The notes: generated by a model from the sequence alone, not told the origin. DNA of 64,000 nucleotides from Rhizomicrobium sp. (GCA_037200045.1 JBBCHM010000002.1:496001-560000); one strand, 5' to 3'; positions 17,905 through 27,091 are shown, counted from the stretch's first letter. Made by a program: numbers and translations.

Positions 17905-17985
17905 GTCGTCATCGCCCGCTTCATGCGGGCGATCCAATTTTGCCGCGCGAAAAATGGATTGCCCGGACAAGCCGGGCAATGACGG
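17905..17985. repeat. Family B intergenic palindromic repeat, copy B2
   Basis: Left hairpin ATCGCCCGCTTCATGCGGGC, right hairpin TTGCCCGGACAAGCCGGGCAA, and the same centre as B1 with small changes. It lies between two minus-strand genes. Confidence 0.9.
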
Positions 17986-18017
17986 CTTGCAAATGGATGA
18001 CCTTACGCCGAACAGCC

Positions 18018-19253
18018 CTACAGCAGATCCCCGCCGGTCGCCGACGCCGTCGTGCCGTATTGCTTGTAGGCCTTGATGACGTTGCGGCCCGTGGTCCATT
18101 TGTGGACCTCGTCCGGGCCGTCGACCAGCCGCTGCGAGCGGATATGGGTGTACCAGCCGGCCAAGGGCGTATCCATCGAATAGCCCAGCGCGCCGTGAAG
18201 CTGGATCGCGGTGTCCACCACCTTGTGCACCATGTTGGCGAGATAGACCTTGGCGATGCCGTTCTCGTTGCGCAGGTCCAGCCCCTTCTCGGCCTTGTAG
18301 GCGATGTGCAGGATCATCAGGCGGGCGATGTAGATCTGGCTGGCGCATTCGGCCAGCATGAACTGCACCGCCTGGCGCTCGTCGAGCTTCTTGCCGAAGG
18401 TCGTGCGGCTGGTGACGTGCTTGACCGCGAGGTCGAGGGCGCGCTGCGCCATCGAGACATTGTGCATGCCATGCCTGAGGCGCCCATAGGCCAGGCGATG
18501 CTGGCCCATGTTGAAGCCGTTGCCCTCGCCGCCCAGAAGGTTCTCCGCCGGCACTTCGAGATCGGTGATCTCGATCTCCGAATGGCCGCCGCCGAGGATG
18601 TGGCTGAGCGGGCCTTCCGCCGCCATCGTCTTGATGTCGCGTTTGATCTTGTAGCCGGGGTTGGGCAGCTCGACCAGGAAGGTCGAGAATTGCTGGTGGC
18701 GCGGCGCGTCCGGATTGGTCTTGGCCATCACCAGCGCGATGTCGGCGACGCTGGCGGCGCTCGAAAACCATTTCTCCCCGTTCAGCACATAGGTGGAATT
18801 GCCCTTCTTCTCGGCGCGGGTCTGCATGCCGGTGGCATCGGCGCCGGCCGCCTTCTCGGTCATCGAATAGCAGATGCGCTTTTCGCCGTTGAGCAGCGGC
18901 TTGAGGAATTTCTCCTTCTGGAAATCGGTGCCGTTCTGCAACAGCGTCAGCATGGTCGCGTCGTCGGGGCCCTGGGTGTTCATCGAGAGGGCGCCGAGAT
19001 AGCTCTCGCCGAGCTCCATCTGCACCAGCGCGTTGGCGAGCGGGCCGAGACCCATGCCGCCATATTCCTTGGGGATGAACGGGCACCACAGGCCCTGCTC
19101 GCGGGCCTTCTTGCGCAGGGCGCCGAGCGTCGTCTTGTAGTCGGCGCCGGCGAGCAGCTTTTCCTGCGCCGGGATGCATTCGTCCTGCACCCATTGGCGG
19201 ACCTTTTCGCGGATCGCCTTGGCTTCCGCCGGAATCTCGAAGTCGATGGCCAT
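18018..19253 (-). CDS. Acyl-CoA dehydrogenase
   Basis: A 411-residue FAD flavoprotein. The N-terminal helical domain covers about 1-125, the middle beta domain has ICYSMTEKAAGADATGM (FAD/substrate signature) and NGEKWFSSAAS (about 165-176), and the C-terminal helical domain has the signature with RTTFGKKLDERQAVQFMLAE (about 305-324). The catalytic Glu region is at GALGYSMDTPLAGWYTHIR, where this subfamily usually does not place Glu at the short-chain position, so the base cannot be fixed by eye. It would oxidise an acyl-CoA and pass electrons to ETF. ATG 19253 is supported by AGGAGAGGAAA just upstream; longer in-frame extension runs through a repeat and is rejected. Confidence 0.9.
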   Translation of the reverse strand: MAIDFEIPAEAKAIREKVRQWVQDECIPAQEKLLAGADYKTTLGALRKKAREQGLWCPFIPKEYGGMGLGPLANALVQMELGESYLGALSMNTQGPDDATMLTLLQNGTDFQKEKFLKPLLNGEKRICYSMTEKAAGADATGMQTRAEKKGNSTYVLNGEKWFSSAASVADIALVMAKTNPDAPRHQQFSTFLVELPNPGYKIKRDIKTMAAEGPLSHILGGGHSEIEITDLEVPAENLLGGEGNGFNMGQHRLAYGRLRHGMHNVSMAQRALDLAVKHVTSRTTFGKKLDERQAVQFMLAECASQIYIARLMILHIAYKAEKGLDLRNENGIAKVYLANMVHKVVDTAIQLHGALGYSMDTPLAGWYTHIRSQRLVDGPDEVHKWTTGRNVIKAYKQYGTTASATGGDLL

Positions 19254-19410
19254 GTCTGTTTCCTCTCCTGGAATGATCGATGGCGCGATTGTACGGCCAA
19301 GCCGCGCATCGCCGCCATCGCTTCCGGTGGGGAACGATCGCGGTTTCGATGACCGAGGAGAAGGGAGCGCTGGAGTCCCGAACGGGACGTTTGCTGAATT
19401 CAACATAAAG

Positions 19411-19503
19411 GTGTCATGGCCCGCGAATGCGGGCCACCCAGGTGATACCGCTCCGCAGGTGCAGGTTTCACCTGGGTCCGCCGCATTCGCGGCGGATGAC
19501 ACC
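19411..19503. repeat. Family A intergenic palindromic repeat, copy A3
   Basis: GTGTCATGGCCCGCGAATGC and its complement form the left hairpin; TTTCACCTGGGTCCGCCGC and the GCGGCGGATGACACC end form the right one. It lies between the acyl-CoA dehydrogenase and GH25 genes. The 19254-19548 gap holds nothing else that I recognise. Confidence 0.9.
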
Positions 19504-19548
19504 GAGTGGTGTGAACGTCCCTTTCAGGACACTAGCGGACCGTGGCCC

Positions 19549-20172
19549 TCAGCTCGCCCATTGCGTGGCAAGCTCGGCGTCGGTGCCGTCGAAGGTGTCG
19601 ATGTCCGGCGAGCCGAGGCCCGGCGCGGCGTGCGGCGTCGGGCCGTTATGGCCGTCGGTGTATTGCCACAGCCAATAGGATTTCCAGGTCGGCGGAATGA
19701 GGGCGGCGTTGCCGTATTGCGCCCACCACAGCCGGTGCTGCGCCAGATAGGGATCGACCGTCGTGCCGAGCTTGGACTTCAGATAGGAGCCGCCATAGAG
19801 CACCGCCTTGCGGCCGAGCTTGGCCTCGATCGCCTTCAGGAACTGCTTGGCCTGGGGCAGCGACATCGTCTGGGCGGGCGAAGCTTCGTTCTGCTCGAAA
19901 TCCAGCGCGACCAGCGTGGAAGCATCGGGCTTGACCACCGAGAGAAATTTGGCGACCTGGGCATCGACATCGGCGCTGGTGCCGAAGTGATAGGCGCCCC
20001 ATAGAAGGCCGGCCTTCTTGGCCTGCACCGCGCGCGCGGCGTATTTGGCGTCGACATAGCCGGAGCCCTGCGTCGCCTTGTGGACGATGCCGAGCACCCC
20101 GCCCGCCTTGGCGGCGGCGAAGTCCGGCGTCGGGCTGTAATGCGACAGGTCGACGACCTTGAAATTGGGCAT
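19549..20172 (-). CDS. Glycoside hydrolase family 25 (lysozyme-like) protein
   Basis: A 207-residue protein with a complete GH25 barrel: VVDLSHYSPTPDF (about residues 6-18), the GIVHKATQGSGYVD strand, LLWGAYHFGTSADVDAQ, the catalytic acidic pair in LVALDFEQNE (about 88-97), and the C-terminal WLWQYTDGHNG with an IDTFDGT end. GH25 enzymes cleave the MurNAc-GlcNAc bond of peptidoglycan. No signal peptide is present, so export would need a holin-like or other route, or the enzyme acts in the cytosol or on lysis. No phage genes surround it. Confidence 0.9.
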   Translation of the reverse strand: MPNFKVVDLSHYSPTPDFAAAKAGGVLGIVHKATQGSGYVDAKYAARAVQAKKAGLLWGAYHFGTSADVDAQVAKFLSVVKPDASTLVALDFEQNEASPAQTMSLPQAKQFLKAIEAKLGRKAVLYGGSYLKSKLGTTVDPYLAQHRLWWAQYGNAALIPPTWKSYWLWQYTDGHNGPTPHAAPGLGSPDIDTFDGTDAELATQWAS

Positions 20173-20277
20173 GTTCTATCTCCCCGCAATTGTCCGATTG
20201 ACCGTCGAGCGCGAAAACGCGGCGTCGAATATAGAACTTCCACGGCCAGAGCGGCCAGGGACAAGAGTTCGCGAAGA

Positions 20278-20988
20278 TTAGAGCTTTCCCAATTCTGCGC
20301 AAGGCGGCCGGCGCCCGTAGCGGGACTCGATGCCGCGCAGGATGAGATCGACCCCGGCGAGAAAATCGACCCGGTCGTCGTGGACGCGCAATTGCCCGGC
20401 CAGGCTACGAGTGAACGGGTACACCTCCGGATCGAGCTGCGACCAGGCGGTCGCCACCGCGTCCAGGAAGTCGGACCGATCGAGGCCTCGCGTTCGGGCG
20501 AACTGCCGGTTGGCCGCGTTCTGCCCGCCGACGCCGAGGATGTAGCTCAGCAACGCCGACCCCGCTTCCCATTGTTCGTCGAACGGAACGCCGAGCGCGC
20601 GGATCTGCTGGCCGATGACTTCGAGGATGCGCACCATCGGCAACTGCCCCGGGGCGCGCGTGAGCGCCGAGCCGACCCAGGGATGCGCGTCGATCGCGTC
20701 GAACAGGCCCCGCGCGAGGGCGCGAACGGCCGCCTTGGGCGTCGCGCCGGCCACGCGCGTCTCCAGCGTGCGCGCGACCACGGCGTCGCAGGCGGCGATC
20801 AGCAGGTCGCTCTTGTTCTCGACATGCCAATAGATGGCGCCGGGTCCGGTGGCGAGCCGTTCGGACAAGGTCCGAAACGTCAGGCCGTCTTCTCCGCTGC
20901 TGTCGAGCAGCGCGATCGCCGCGTCGATGATGCGATCGCGCGAGAGCGATTCTTCGCGTCGCTGCGTGCCGTGCGCTTTCCTGACCAT
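20278..20988 (-). CDS. TetR-family repressor with TetR_C-like domain
   Basis: A 236-residue repressor. The N-terminal DNA-binding domain (about 14-62) includes RIIDAAIALLDSSGEDGL and the recognition helix TGPGAIYWHVENKSDLL; the rest is a helical ligand-binding domain resembling the tetracycline repressor class, with FDAIDAHPWVGSALTRAPG and a long C-terminal half. ATG 20988 is preferred, though a GTG at 21003 in frame is also possible. It is divergent from a TetX-like monooxygenase, and the shared 104-bp gap carries two copies of a palindrome (21007-21042), so it very likely represses that gene and itself. Confidence 0.88.
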   Translation of the reverse strand: MVRKAHGTQRREESLSRDRIIDAAIALLDSSGEDGLTFRTLSERLATGPGAIYWHVENKSDLLIAACDAVVARTLETRVAGATPKAAVRALARGLFDAIDAHPWVGSALTRAPGQLPMVRILEVIGQQIRALGVPFDEQWEAGSALLSYILGVGGQNAANRQFARTRGLDRSDFLDAVATAWSQLDPEVYPFTRSLAGQLRVHDDRVDFLAGVDLILRGIESRYGRRPPCAELGKL

Positions 20989-20996
20989 GCCGCAGC

Positions 20997-21042
20997 TTGA
21001 CACAAATGGAATGCCGTTCCAAGGTCATGGAATGACGTTCCA
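20997..21042 (+). promoter_or_regulatory. Promoter -35 and twin TetR operators
   Basis: TTGACA at 20997-21002 could be the -35 for the monooxygenase gene. It is followed by TGGAATGCCGTTCCA (21007-21021) and TGGAATGACGTTCCA (21028-21042), two near-identical 15-bp inverted repeats centred 21 bp apart (two helical turns). Binding there would cover both divergent promoters. Confidence 0.75.
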
Positions 21043-21092
21043 TTACCGCTGCCGAATTCCCGACGGCGGCCCGCAACCGCGAAGAGATCGGC

Positions 21093-22229
21093 ATGAACAC
21101 TCCAATCACGATCATCGGTGCCGGACTCGGCGGCCTGACGCTGGCCCGCGTCCTCCACGTCCACGGCATCGCGGCGATCATCTATGAAGCGGAAGCCTCG
21201 GCGGATGCGCGCGCGCAGGGCGGCAATCTCGACATCCACACATATAACGGGCAGCTCGCGCTCAAGGCGGCGGGGCTCTACGAGAAGTTTCTCGGGATCA
21301 TCCAGGCCGGCGCCGAGGCGCAGCGGATACTCGACAAGGACGGCAACGTCCTGCTCGACGAGCCCGACAAGGGCAATGGCGGCCGGCCCGAAGTCCCCCG
21401 GGGTGCGCTTCGCCGGATCCTGCTCGATTCCCTTCCCGCCGACACGATCCGCTGGGGACACAAACTCACCGCGGTGTCGCCGCTCGGCGGCGGCCGGCAT
21501 GGGCTGAGCTTCGCCGACGGCGCGATGGCGACGGCCGACCTCCTCGTCGGCGCGGACGGCGCCTGGTCGAAAGTGCGGCCCCTTCTGTCCGAGGCGAAAC
21601 CGACCTATGCCGGCCTCTCGTTCATCGAGACCTATCTGTTCGACGGCGACACCCGCCACAAGCCAAGCGCCGAAGCGGTTGGCGACGGCGCGATGCTGGC
21701 GATCGCGCCGGGCAAAGGCATCTTCGCGCACCGCGAGACCGATGGAACGCTGCATACCTATGTGGCGCTGAAGAAGCCGGAGGACTGGATGGCCGGCATC
21801 GATTTCTCCGATCCGGCGGCGGCCGTGGCCCGCATCGCGGCGCAGTTCGACGGCTGGGCGCCGGCCCTGACCGCGCTCATCGCCGACGGGGAGACCGACC
21901 CCGTGCCACGCCCCATCCATACGCTCCCGATCGAGCACCGATGGGATCGCGCCCCCGGGGTGACGCTGCTCGGCGACGCGGCGCATCTGATGTCGCCGTT
22001 CGCCGGCGAGGGGGCCAACCTCGCGATGTATGACGGCGCCGAACTCGCGCGGGCCATCGCCGCCCGTCCGGGCGACATCGATGCCGCGCTCGCCGCCTAT
22101 GAAACGGACCTCTTTCCCCGCAGCGCGTCCGCCGCCGCGGAAGCGGACCGCAACCTCGCGCTGTTCTTCGACGACACCGCGCCTCAGGGCGTGGTCGACA
22201 TTTTCATGAACGCCCAGCCCGCCGCGTGA
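21093..22229 (+). CDS. FAD-dependent monooxygenase, TetX-like
   Basis: A 378-residue flavoprotein of the p-hydroxybenzoate hydroxylase class. The FAD-binding GxGxxG is in TIIGAGLGGLTLARVLHVHG (about residues 6-25). The GG-N-L-D motif in QGGNLDIHTYNGQLALKAAG and the second FAD motif in LLGDAAHLMSPFAGEGANLA (about 290-309) both closely follow TetX. It would hydroxylate an aromatic or polyketide compound using NADPH and O2. With a tetracycline-repressor-like regulator next door, a drug-inactivating role is plausible but not shown. The downstream EthA-like gene starts 76 bp later on the same strand. Confidence 0.87.
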   Translation: MNTPITIIGAGLGGLTLARVLHVHGIAAIIYEAEASADARAQGGNLDIHTYNGQLALKAAGLYEKFLGIIQAGAEAQRILDKDGNVLLDEPDKGNGGRPEVPRGALRRILLDSLPADTIRWGHKLTAVSPLGGGRHGLSFADGAMATADLLVGADGAWSKVRPLLSEAKPTYAGLSFIETYLFDGDTRHKPSAEAVGDGAMLAIAPGKGIFAHRETDGTLHTYVALKKPEDWMAGIDFSDPAAAVARIAAQFDGWAPALTALIADGETDPVPRPIHTLPIEHRWDRAPGVTLLGDAAHLMSPFAGEGANLAMYDGAELARAIAARPGDIDAALAAYETDLFPRSASAAAEADRNLALFFDDTAPQGVVDIFMNAQPAA

Positions 22230-22305
22230 GTGCGATCACGCGACTGACAACTTGTCATTTCTGGCCCGGTGTGGCATGAGCGGTCCAACGCAGGGTGGGA
22301 AAGCC

Positions 22306-23808
22306 ATGGCTCTCGAGCATTTCGACGTCATCATCGTGGGCGCCGGGCTTTCGGGCATCGGCGCCGGCTATCACCTGCAGGCGAATTGCCCGGGCAAAAG
22401 CTACGCCATCCTGGAAGGGCGCGACGCCATCGGCGGCACCTGGGATTTGTTCCGCTATCCGGGCATCCGCTCGGACTCCGACATGTACACGCTGGGCTAT
22501 GCCTTCAAACCGTGGGTGCAGGCCAAGGCGATCGCCGACGGCCCGTCGATCCGCGCTTACGTGCGCGAGACCGCGGCCGAGAACGGCATCGACAAGCACA
22601 TCCGCTTCAACACCCAGGTGACGCGCGCCGACTGGTCGAGCGCGGAGGCGCGCTGGACGGTGGAGGCCGAGGTCGGGGCGGCGAAACAGATCGCGCGCTT
22701 CACCTGCAATTTCCTCTTCATGTGCAGCGGCTATTACGACTATGCCGGCGGCTACGATCCGCAGTTCGCCGGGCGCGCCGACTTCGCCGGCGCGATCGTG
22801 CATCCGCAGTTCTGGCCCGAGGATCTCGACTACGCCGACAAGAAGGTCGTGGTGATCGGCAGCGGCGCCACCGCCGTCACGCTGGTGCCGGAGATGGCGA
22901 AGACGGCCGCGCACGTCACCATGCTGCAGCGCTCGCCGACCTATGTCGTGTCGCGCCCGGCGGAAGACGCGACGGCGAACTGGCTGCGCGCCAGGCTGCC
23001 GCCGATGCTCGCCTATGGCATCACGCGCTGGCGCAACGTGCTGCTCGGCATGTTCTTCTTCAACATGGCGCGCAAGAAGCCGGAGAAGGTCAAGGCCGGC
23101 CTGATCGACATGGTGCGCAAGGAACTCGGGCCGGACTACGATGTCGGCAAGCATTTCACGCCGCGCTACAATCCGTGGGACCAGCGGCTCTGCCTGGTGC
23201 CCGACAGCGACCTGTTCCGCGCGATCAAGGACGGCAAGGCCGAGGTCGTCACCGACCATATCGAGCGCTTCACGCCGGGCGGCATCCTTCTGAAATCCGG
23301 CAAACAGATCGAAGCCGACATCATCGTCACCGCGACGGGCCTGAAGCTCAATCTGCTGGGCGGCATGCAGGTCGGCGTCGACGGCGCGCCGAAGGCGATG
23401 GCCAAGACGATGAGCTACAAGGGCATGATGTATTCCGACGTGCCCAACCTCGCCGCCGCGTTCGGCTACACCAACGCGTCCTGGACGCTGAAATGCGACC
23501 TGACCTGCGGCTATGTCTGCCGCATGATCAACTACATGGACCGCAAGGGCTATGAGATCGCCACGCCGGTGAGCGATCCGGCGGTCGAGGAATTGCCGTG
23601 GCTCGATTTCTCGTCGGGCTATGTGCAGCGGGCCCGCGACGTGTTGCCCAAGCAGGGCGCCAGGAAGCCGTGGCGGCTCTATCAGAACTACGCGCTCGAC
23701 ATGCTGACGCTGCGCTTCGGCGCGGTGGACGACGGCACGATGCAGTTCTCTAAAGCGCATCCGGTTGCGCGCAAGCTCGCCGCGCCCGAACGCATCGCCG
23801 CCGAGTAA
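22306..23808 (+). CDS. ethA: EthA-like Baeyer-Villiger monooxygenase
   Basis: A 500-residue FAD/NADPH enzyme. The first Rossmann motif is VIIVGAGLSGIGAGYHL (about 7-23). The GGTWDLFRYPGIRSDSDMYT segment is nearly the mycobacterial EthA sequence as I remember it. The Baeyer-Villiger fingerprint appears as FAGAIVHPQFWPE (about 159-171), and the second Rossmann motif is VVVIGSGATAVTLVPEMA (about 180-197). It would insert oxygen next to a ketone to give an ester; EthA also activates thioamide drugs. ATG 22306 is chosen as it starts the fold and follows GGGTGGGAA; earlier in-frame ATGs exist. It may be co-transcribed with the TetX-like gene. Confidence 0.88.
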   Translation: MALEHFDVIIVGAGLSGIGAGYHLQANCPGKSYAILEGRDAIGGTWDLFRYPGIRSDSDMYTLGYAFKPWVQAKAIADGPSIRAYVRETAAENGIDKHIRFNTQVTRADWSSAEARWTVEAEVGAAKQIARFTCNFLFMCSGYYDYAGGYDPQFAGRADFAGAIVHPQFWPEDLDYADKKVVVIGSGATAVTLVPEMAKTAAHVTMLQRSPTYVVSRPAEDATANWLRARLPPMLAYGITRWRNVLLGMFFFNMARKKPEKVKAGLIDMVRKELGPDYDVGKHFTPRYNPWDQRLCLVPDSDLFRAIKDGKAEVVTDHIERFTPGGILLKSGKQIEADIIVTATGLKLNLLGGMQVGVDGAPKAMAKTMSYKGMMYSDVPNLAAAFGYTNASWTLKCDLTCGYVCRMINYMDRKGYEIATPVSDPAVEELPWLDFSSGYVQRARDVLPKQGARKPWRLYQNYALDMLTLRFGAVDDGTMQFSKAHPVARKLAAPERIAAE

Positions 23809-23963
23809 CCGCCGCCACACGTTGACAAGACACAGGGCTTGTCCGACGCTGCCGTCTCGTCGCGGCGGCACAGGCATGCCCCATCTTCGCCGCGGCCCTG
23901 TCGCGTAAGGCGGCGTCTCCTCGCCAGCACCAGTCTCTCCAGCAGCCAAAGCGGAGGTGCGCC

Positions 23964-25757
23964 ATGGCGGATCCGGTCGTTCCCAATTCCGATCCCAAGA
24001 TCGATTTTCCCAAGCCCGACCAGCCGGTCGGCCACTACTTCCCGCTGCAGACGCCGCCGCCCGATCCGGGCACGTTCGAGATCGGCCTGGTGCTGGGCGG
24101 CACGGTGTCGGCGGCGGCCTATACCGCCGGCGTGGTGGATTTCCTCATCCAGGCGCTCGATGCCTGGACGCTCGCGAAGAACGCGGGCGGCGCGCCGACG
24201 CATAACGTCATCATCCGGATCTTCGCCGGCACGTCGGGCGGCGCGCTGACCTCGGTGCTGCTGGCGCGCATCCTGTGCTCCGGCTTTCCGCATGTCGACG
24301 CGACGACGCCCGCCGCGACGCGCGCGCTGAACCCGCTTTACGATTGCTGGGTCAACCAGGTCGACATCACCGACATGCTGGCGACCACCGATCTTACCGG
24401 CAAGACGGTGCCGTCGCTGCTGTGCGCCGACAAGCTCGACGCGGTGGGCGACAGAATCGCGGACTACACGCCGATCCCGCTCGGCCCGGCGAGCAACACG
24501 CCTGCGGTGCGTGACTATGTCGAGCAGAAGCTGCCGATCGTGCTGACGCTGACCAATCTGCGCGGCGTGCCCTATTCGGCGGATTTCCGCGGCACCAGCG
24601 GGCGGGCGGAATACTATTCCAACTATGCCGACCATGTCCGCCTGAAGGCCGACATCACCGGCAAGAACCCGCCGACGGCGGCGGACCTCGCGCCCTACGA
24701 GATCGGCATCGCCGACGCGCCGGCCGCCGGCTGCCAGGGCTGGGCGACCGCGATCCATGCCGCGCGCGGCAGCTCCGCCTTCCCGGTCGGCCTGCCGCCG
24801 CAGCGGATCGAGCGCGATCCGCGGCATTACCGCTACCGCTATGCCGTGCTCGACGATATCGACCCCACCGCGCCGCCGAGCGTCGAATGGCTGCGGCCGT
24901 CCTGGCCCTTCATGATCCCGGTCGGCGACGGACCGGCCACGCCTTACGCGTTCCTGACGGTCGATGGCGGCTGCTTCAACAACGAGCCGACCGAATTCGC
25001 CCGCCAATGGCTGGCCGGCGTGACGGCCCACAACGAACGCGACGGCACCAAGGCCCACCGCGCCGTGCTCCTGGTCGATCCCTTCGCCGCCGTGCCGGGC
25101 GTCGGCGCGATGACCGATAACGGGCTGCTCGACACCGCGCTCTCCACCGTCGGCGCCTTCACCAAGGGCACCCGCTTCGAGACCGCCGATCTCGACCTCT
25201 ATACCGCGGAGGACCTCTATAGCCGCTTCCTCGTCAATCCCGTCCGCAAGGCGACGCTGCCCGGCGACAGCGCGCCGACCGTCTTGACCGGCGGCGCCGC
25301 CATCGCGACCAATCCCTTGGGCGCCTTTGGTGGCTTCCTGTCGTCGCATTTCCGCGAGCACGATTTCCTTCTGGGCCGGCGCAACTGCCAGGAATTCCTG
25401 CGCACCGAATTCGTCCTGCCGGAGACGAATTCGCTGTTCGACGCCCCGCGCTGGACGCCCGGCCAGCGCGACGACTACCGCGAGGACGGCTGCCTGCCGA
25501 TCGTTCCGCTGATCGGCGCGCTCAAGACCGAGATCCCGCAGCCGCCCTGGCCGAAGGGTGCGTTCCAGCCGGAATCGATCCGCGGCGCCATCAAGGCGCG
25601 ATTGTCGAAACTGGCCGATGTGGCGATGAAATCGTCGCTCGGCGCCTTGTCGGGTCCGGTTGCGTGGGTGCTAGGGCCAGTGATCTCGACGATCACCGAC
25701 AAGGCGGTCGACGCGATCAAGAGCGCGCTGAGCGCCAAGGGAGTCGATCTGCTTTAG
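23964..25757 (+). CDS. Patatin-like phospholipase
   Basis: A 597-residue protein. The patatin catalytic elements are present: a glycine-rich oxyanion loop in VLGGTVSAAAYTAGV (about 42-56), the nucleophile Ser in IFAGTSGGALTS (about 86-97), and the catalytic Asp in LTVDGGCFNNEP (about 331-342). The long region after about residue 370 is extra and of unknown fold. Such enzymes hydrolyse lipid acyl esters; large bacterial forms lacking a signal peptide, as here, are usually uncharacterised. It stands alone between an EthA-like gene and a family A repeat. The oxyanion loop has GGTVS where many patatins have GGGxRG, a variant worth noting. Confidence 0.85.
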   Translation: MADPVVPNSDPKIDFPKPDQPVGHYFPLQTPPPDPGTFEIGLVLGGTVSAAAYTAGVVDFLIQALDAWTLAKNAGGAPTHNVIIRIFAGTSGGALTSVLLARILCSGFPHVDATTPAATRALNPLYDCWVNQVDITDMLATTDLTGKTVPSLLCADKLDAVGDRIADYTPIPLGPASNTPAVRDYVEQKLPIVLTLTNLRGVPYSADFRGTSGRAEYYSNYADHVRLKADITGKNPPTAADLAPYEIGIADAPAAGCQGWATAIHAARGSSAFPVGLPPQRIERDPRHYRYRYAVLDDIDPTAPPSVEWLRPSWPFMIPVGDGPATPYAFLTVDGGCFNNEPTEFARQWLAGVTAHNERDGTKAHRAVLLVDPFAAVPGVGAMTDNGLLDTALSTVGAFTKGTRFETADLDLYTAEDLYSRFLVNPVRKATLPGDSAPTVLTGGAAIATNPLGAFGGFLSSHFREHDFLLGRRNCQEFLRTEFVLPETNSLFDAPRWTPGQRDDYREDGCLPIVPLIGALKTEIPQPPWPKGAFQPESIRGAIKARLSKLADVAMKSSLGALSGPVAWVLGPVISTITDKAVDAIKSALSAKGVDLL

Positions 25758-25793
25758 GGGCGTGAGCCGGGCGTTCGCTGAATTCAAAATAAA

Positions 25794-25888
25794 GGTGTCA
25801 TCCGCCGCGAATGCGGCGGACCCAGGTGAAGTCTGCACCGCCGCAGCAGATTTCACCTGGGTGGCCCGCATTCGCGGGCCATGACACC
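25794..25888. repeat. Family A intergenic palindromic repeat, copy A4 (intact IS110 target)
   Basis: It begins GGTGTCATCCGCCGCGAATG and ends TGGCCCGCATTCGCGGGCC followed by ATGACACC. Its segment CTGGGTGGCCCGCATTCG (25857 onward) is the uninterrupted form of the site used by the IS110 element at 5219, so it serves as an empty-site reference. Confidence 0.92.
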
Positions 25889-25972
25889 GGGAGTATGAAC
25901 TTTTGACCCGGCATATTTCGTCCCACCCCCCAGCCCTTTCGCCACCGTGATAAAGCGCGGTATGAAAGCCGC

Positions 25973-26944
25973 ATGACCGTGCTCGTCACCGGCGCCGCCG
26001 GCTTCGTCGGATTCCATGTCGCCGCCGCCCTGCTGGCGCGGGGCGAGCACGTTGTCGGCATCGACAACCTCAACGACTATTACGAGGTCTCGCTCAAGGA
26101 GGCGCGGCTGGCGCGGCTGACGCCGCACGCCAATTTCCATTTCGAGAAGCTCGACATCTCCGACCGCGACGCCATCCTCGCGCTCGGCGAGCGCCACGGC
26201 GACATCGACCGCGTCGTGCATCTCGCGGCCCAGGCCGGCGTGCGCTATTCGCTGATCGATCCCTATACCTACATCCAGTCCAACGTCATGGGCCAGGTGG
26301 TGATGCTGGAGATGGCGCGGCGGCTGAAATCGCCGCGCCACTTCGTCTATGCGAGCTCGTCCTCGGTCTATGGCGCCAACACCGAGATGCCGTTCTCGGT
26401 CGAGCAGCGGGTCGACCGGCCCAACTCGCTCTATGCCGCGACCAAGCGCGCCGACGAGCTGATCGCGCATACCTATGCGCATCTCTACCGCCTGCCCTCC
26501 ACGGGCCTGCGCTTCTTCACGGTCTACGGCCCCTGGGGCCGGCCCGACATGTCGCCGATGATCTTCGCGCGCGCCATCCTGGCCGGCGAGCCGATCCACG
26601 TCTTCAACGACGGCGAGATGTGGCGCGACTTCACTTATATAGACGACATCGTGGACGGCGTGCTGCGCGCGCTCGACCGGCCGGCGGCCGGCGCGCCGCC
26701 GCACGCGGTCTACAATCTGGGCAATCACCGGTCGGAGAAGCTGCTCGACTATATCGCCGCGCTCGAACACGCGATCGGGCGCAAGGCCGACAAGCGCCTG
26801 GAGCCGATGCAGCCGGGCGACGTGCCCAGGACCTATGCCGATATCGACGCGACGCGGCGCGACCTCGGCTATGAGCCGACGACGCCGATCTCGGTCGGCA
26901 TTCCCAAATTCGTCGCCTGGTATCGCGACCATTATCGCGTCTGA
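25973..26944 (+). CDS. NAD-dependent epimerase, UDP-glucuronate 4-epimerase type
   Basis: A 323-residue extended SDR. The NAD motif is VTGAAGFVGFHVAAALLARG (about 4-23), followed by the GIDNLNDYYEVSLKEARL segment typical of UDP-glucuronate/UDP-GlcNAc 4-epimerases. The Ser triad residue is in ASSSSVYGAN and Tyr-Lys in SLYAATKRADELIAH (about 143-157); FFTVYGPWGRPDM completes the substrate loop. It probably converts UDP-GlcA to UDP-GalA (or a related sugar) for surface polysaccharide. It precedes ndvB on the same strand by 147 bp and shares the surface-glycan theme with it and the PseC-type gene. Confidence 0.9.
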   Translation: MTVLVTGAAGFVGFHVAAALLARGEHVVGIDNLNDYYEVSLKEARLARLTPHANFHFEKLDISDRDAILALGERHGDIDRVVHLAAQAGVRYSLIDPYTYIQSNVMGQVVMLEMARRLKSPRHFVYASSSSVYGANTEMPFSVEQRVDRPNSLYAATKRADELIAHTYAHLYRLPSTGLRFFTVYGPWGRPDMSPMIFARAILAGEPIHVFNDGEMWRDFTYIDDIVDGVLRALDRPAAGAPPHAVYNLGNHRSEKLLDYIAALEHAIGRKADKRLEPMQPGDVPRTYADIDATRRDLGYEPTTPISVGIPKFVAWYRDHYRV

Positions 26945-27091
26945 GGCGTTCTGGATGTAGTCGCCGCTCGCCCGAGTTCCGGGAACTCGCGCGCGCCTGG
27001 CGCGTTTCTTCTCCGACAGCACCGCATTCGACCGTACGTTGGGCCTTTGCCGCCGGCGGGCATCGCTGTGCGTGGGTAAGGGCGACGCGTC

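Noticed and set aside
19549..20172. GH25 gene as the sign of a prophage
   Set aside because: No integrase, capsid, tail, holin or attachment sites are visible on either side.
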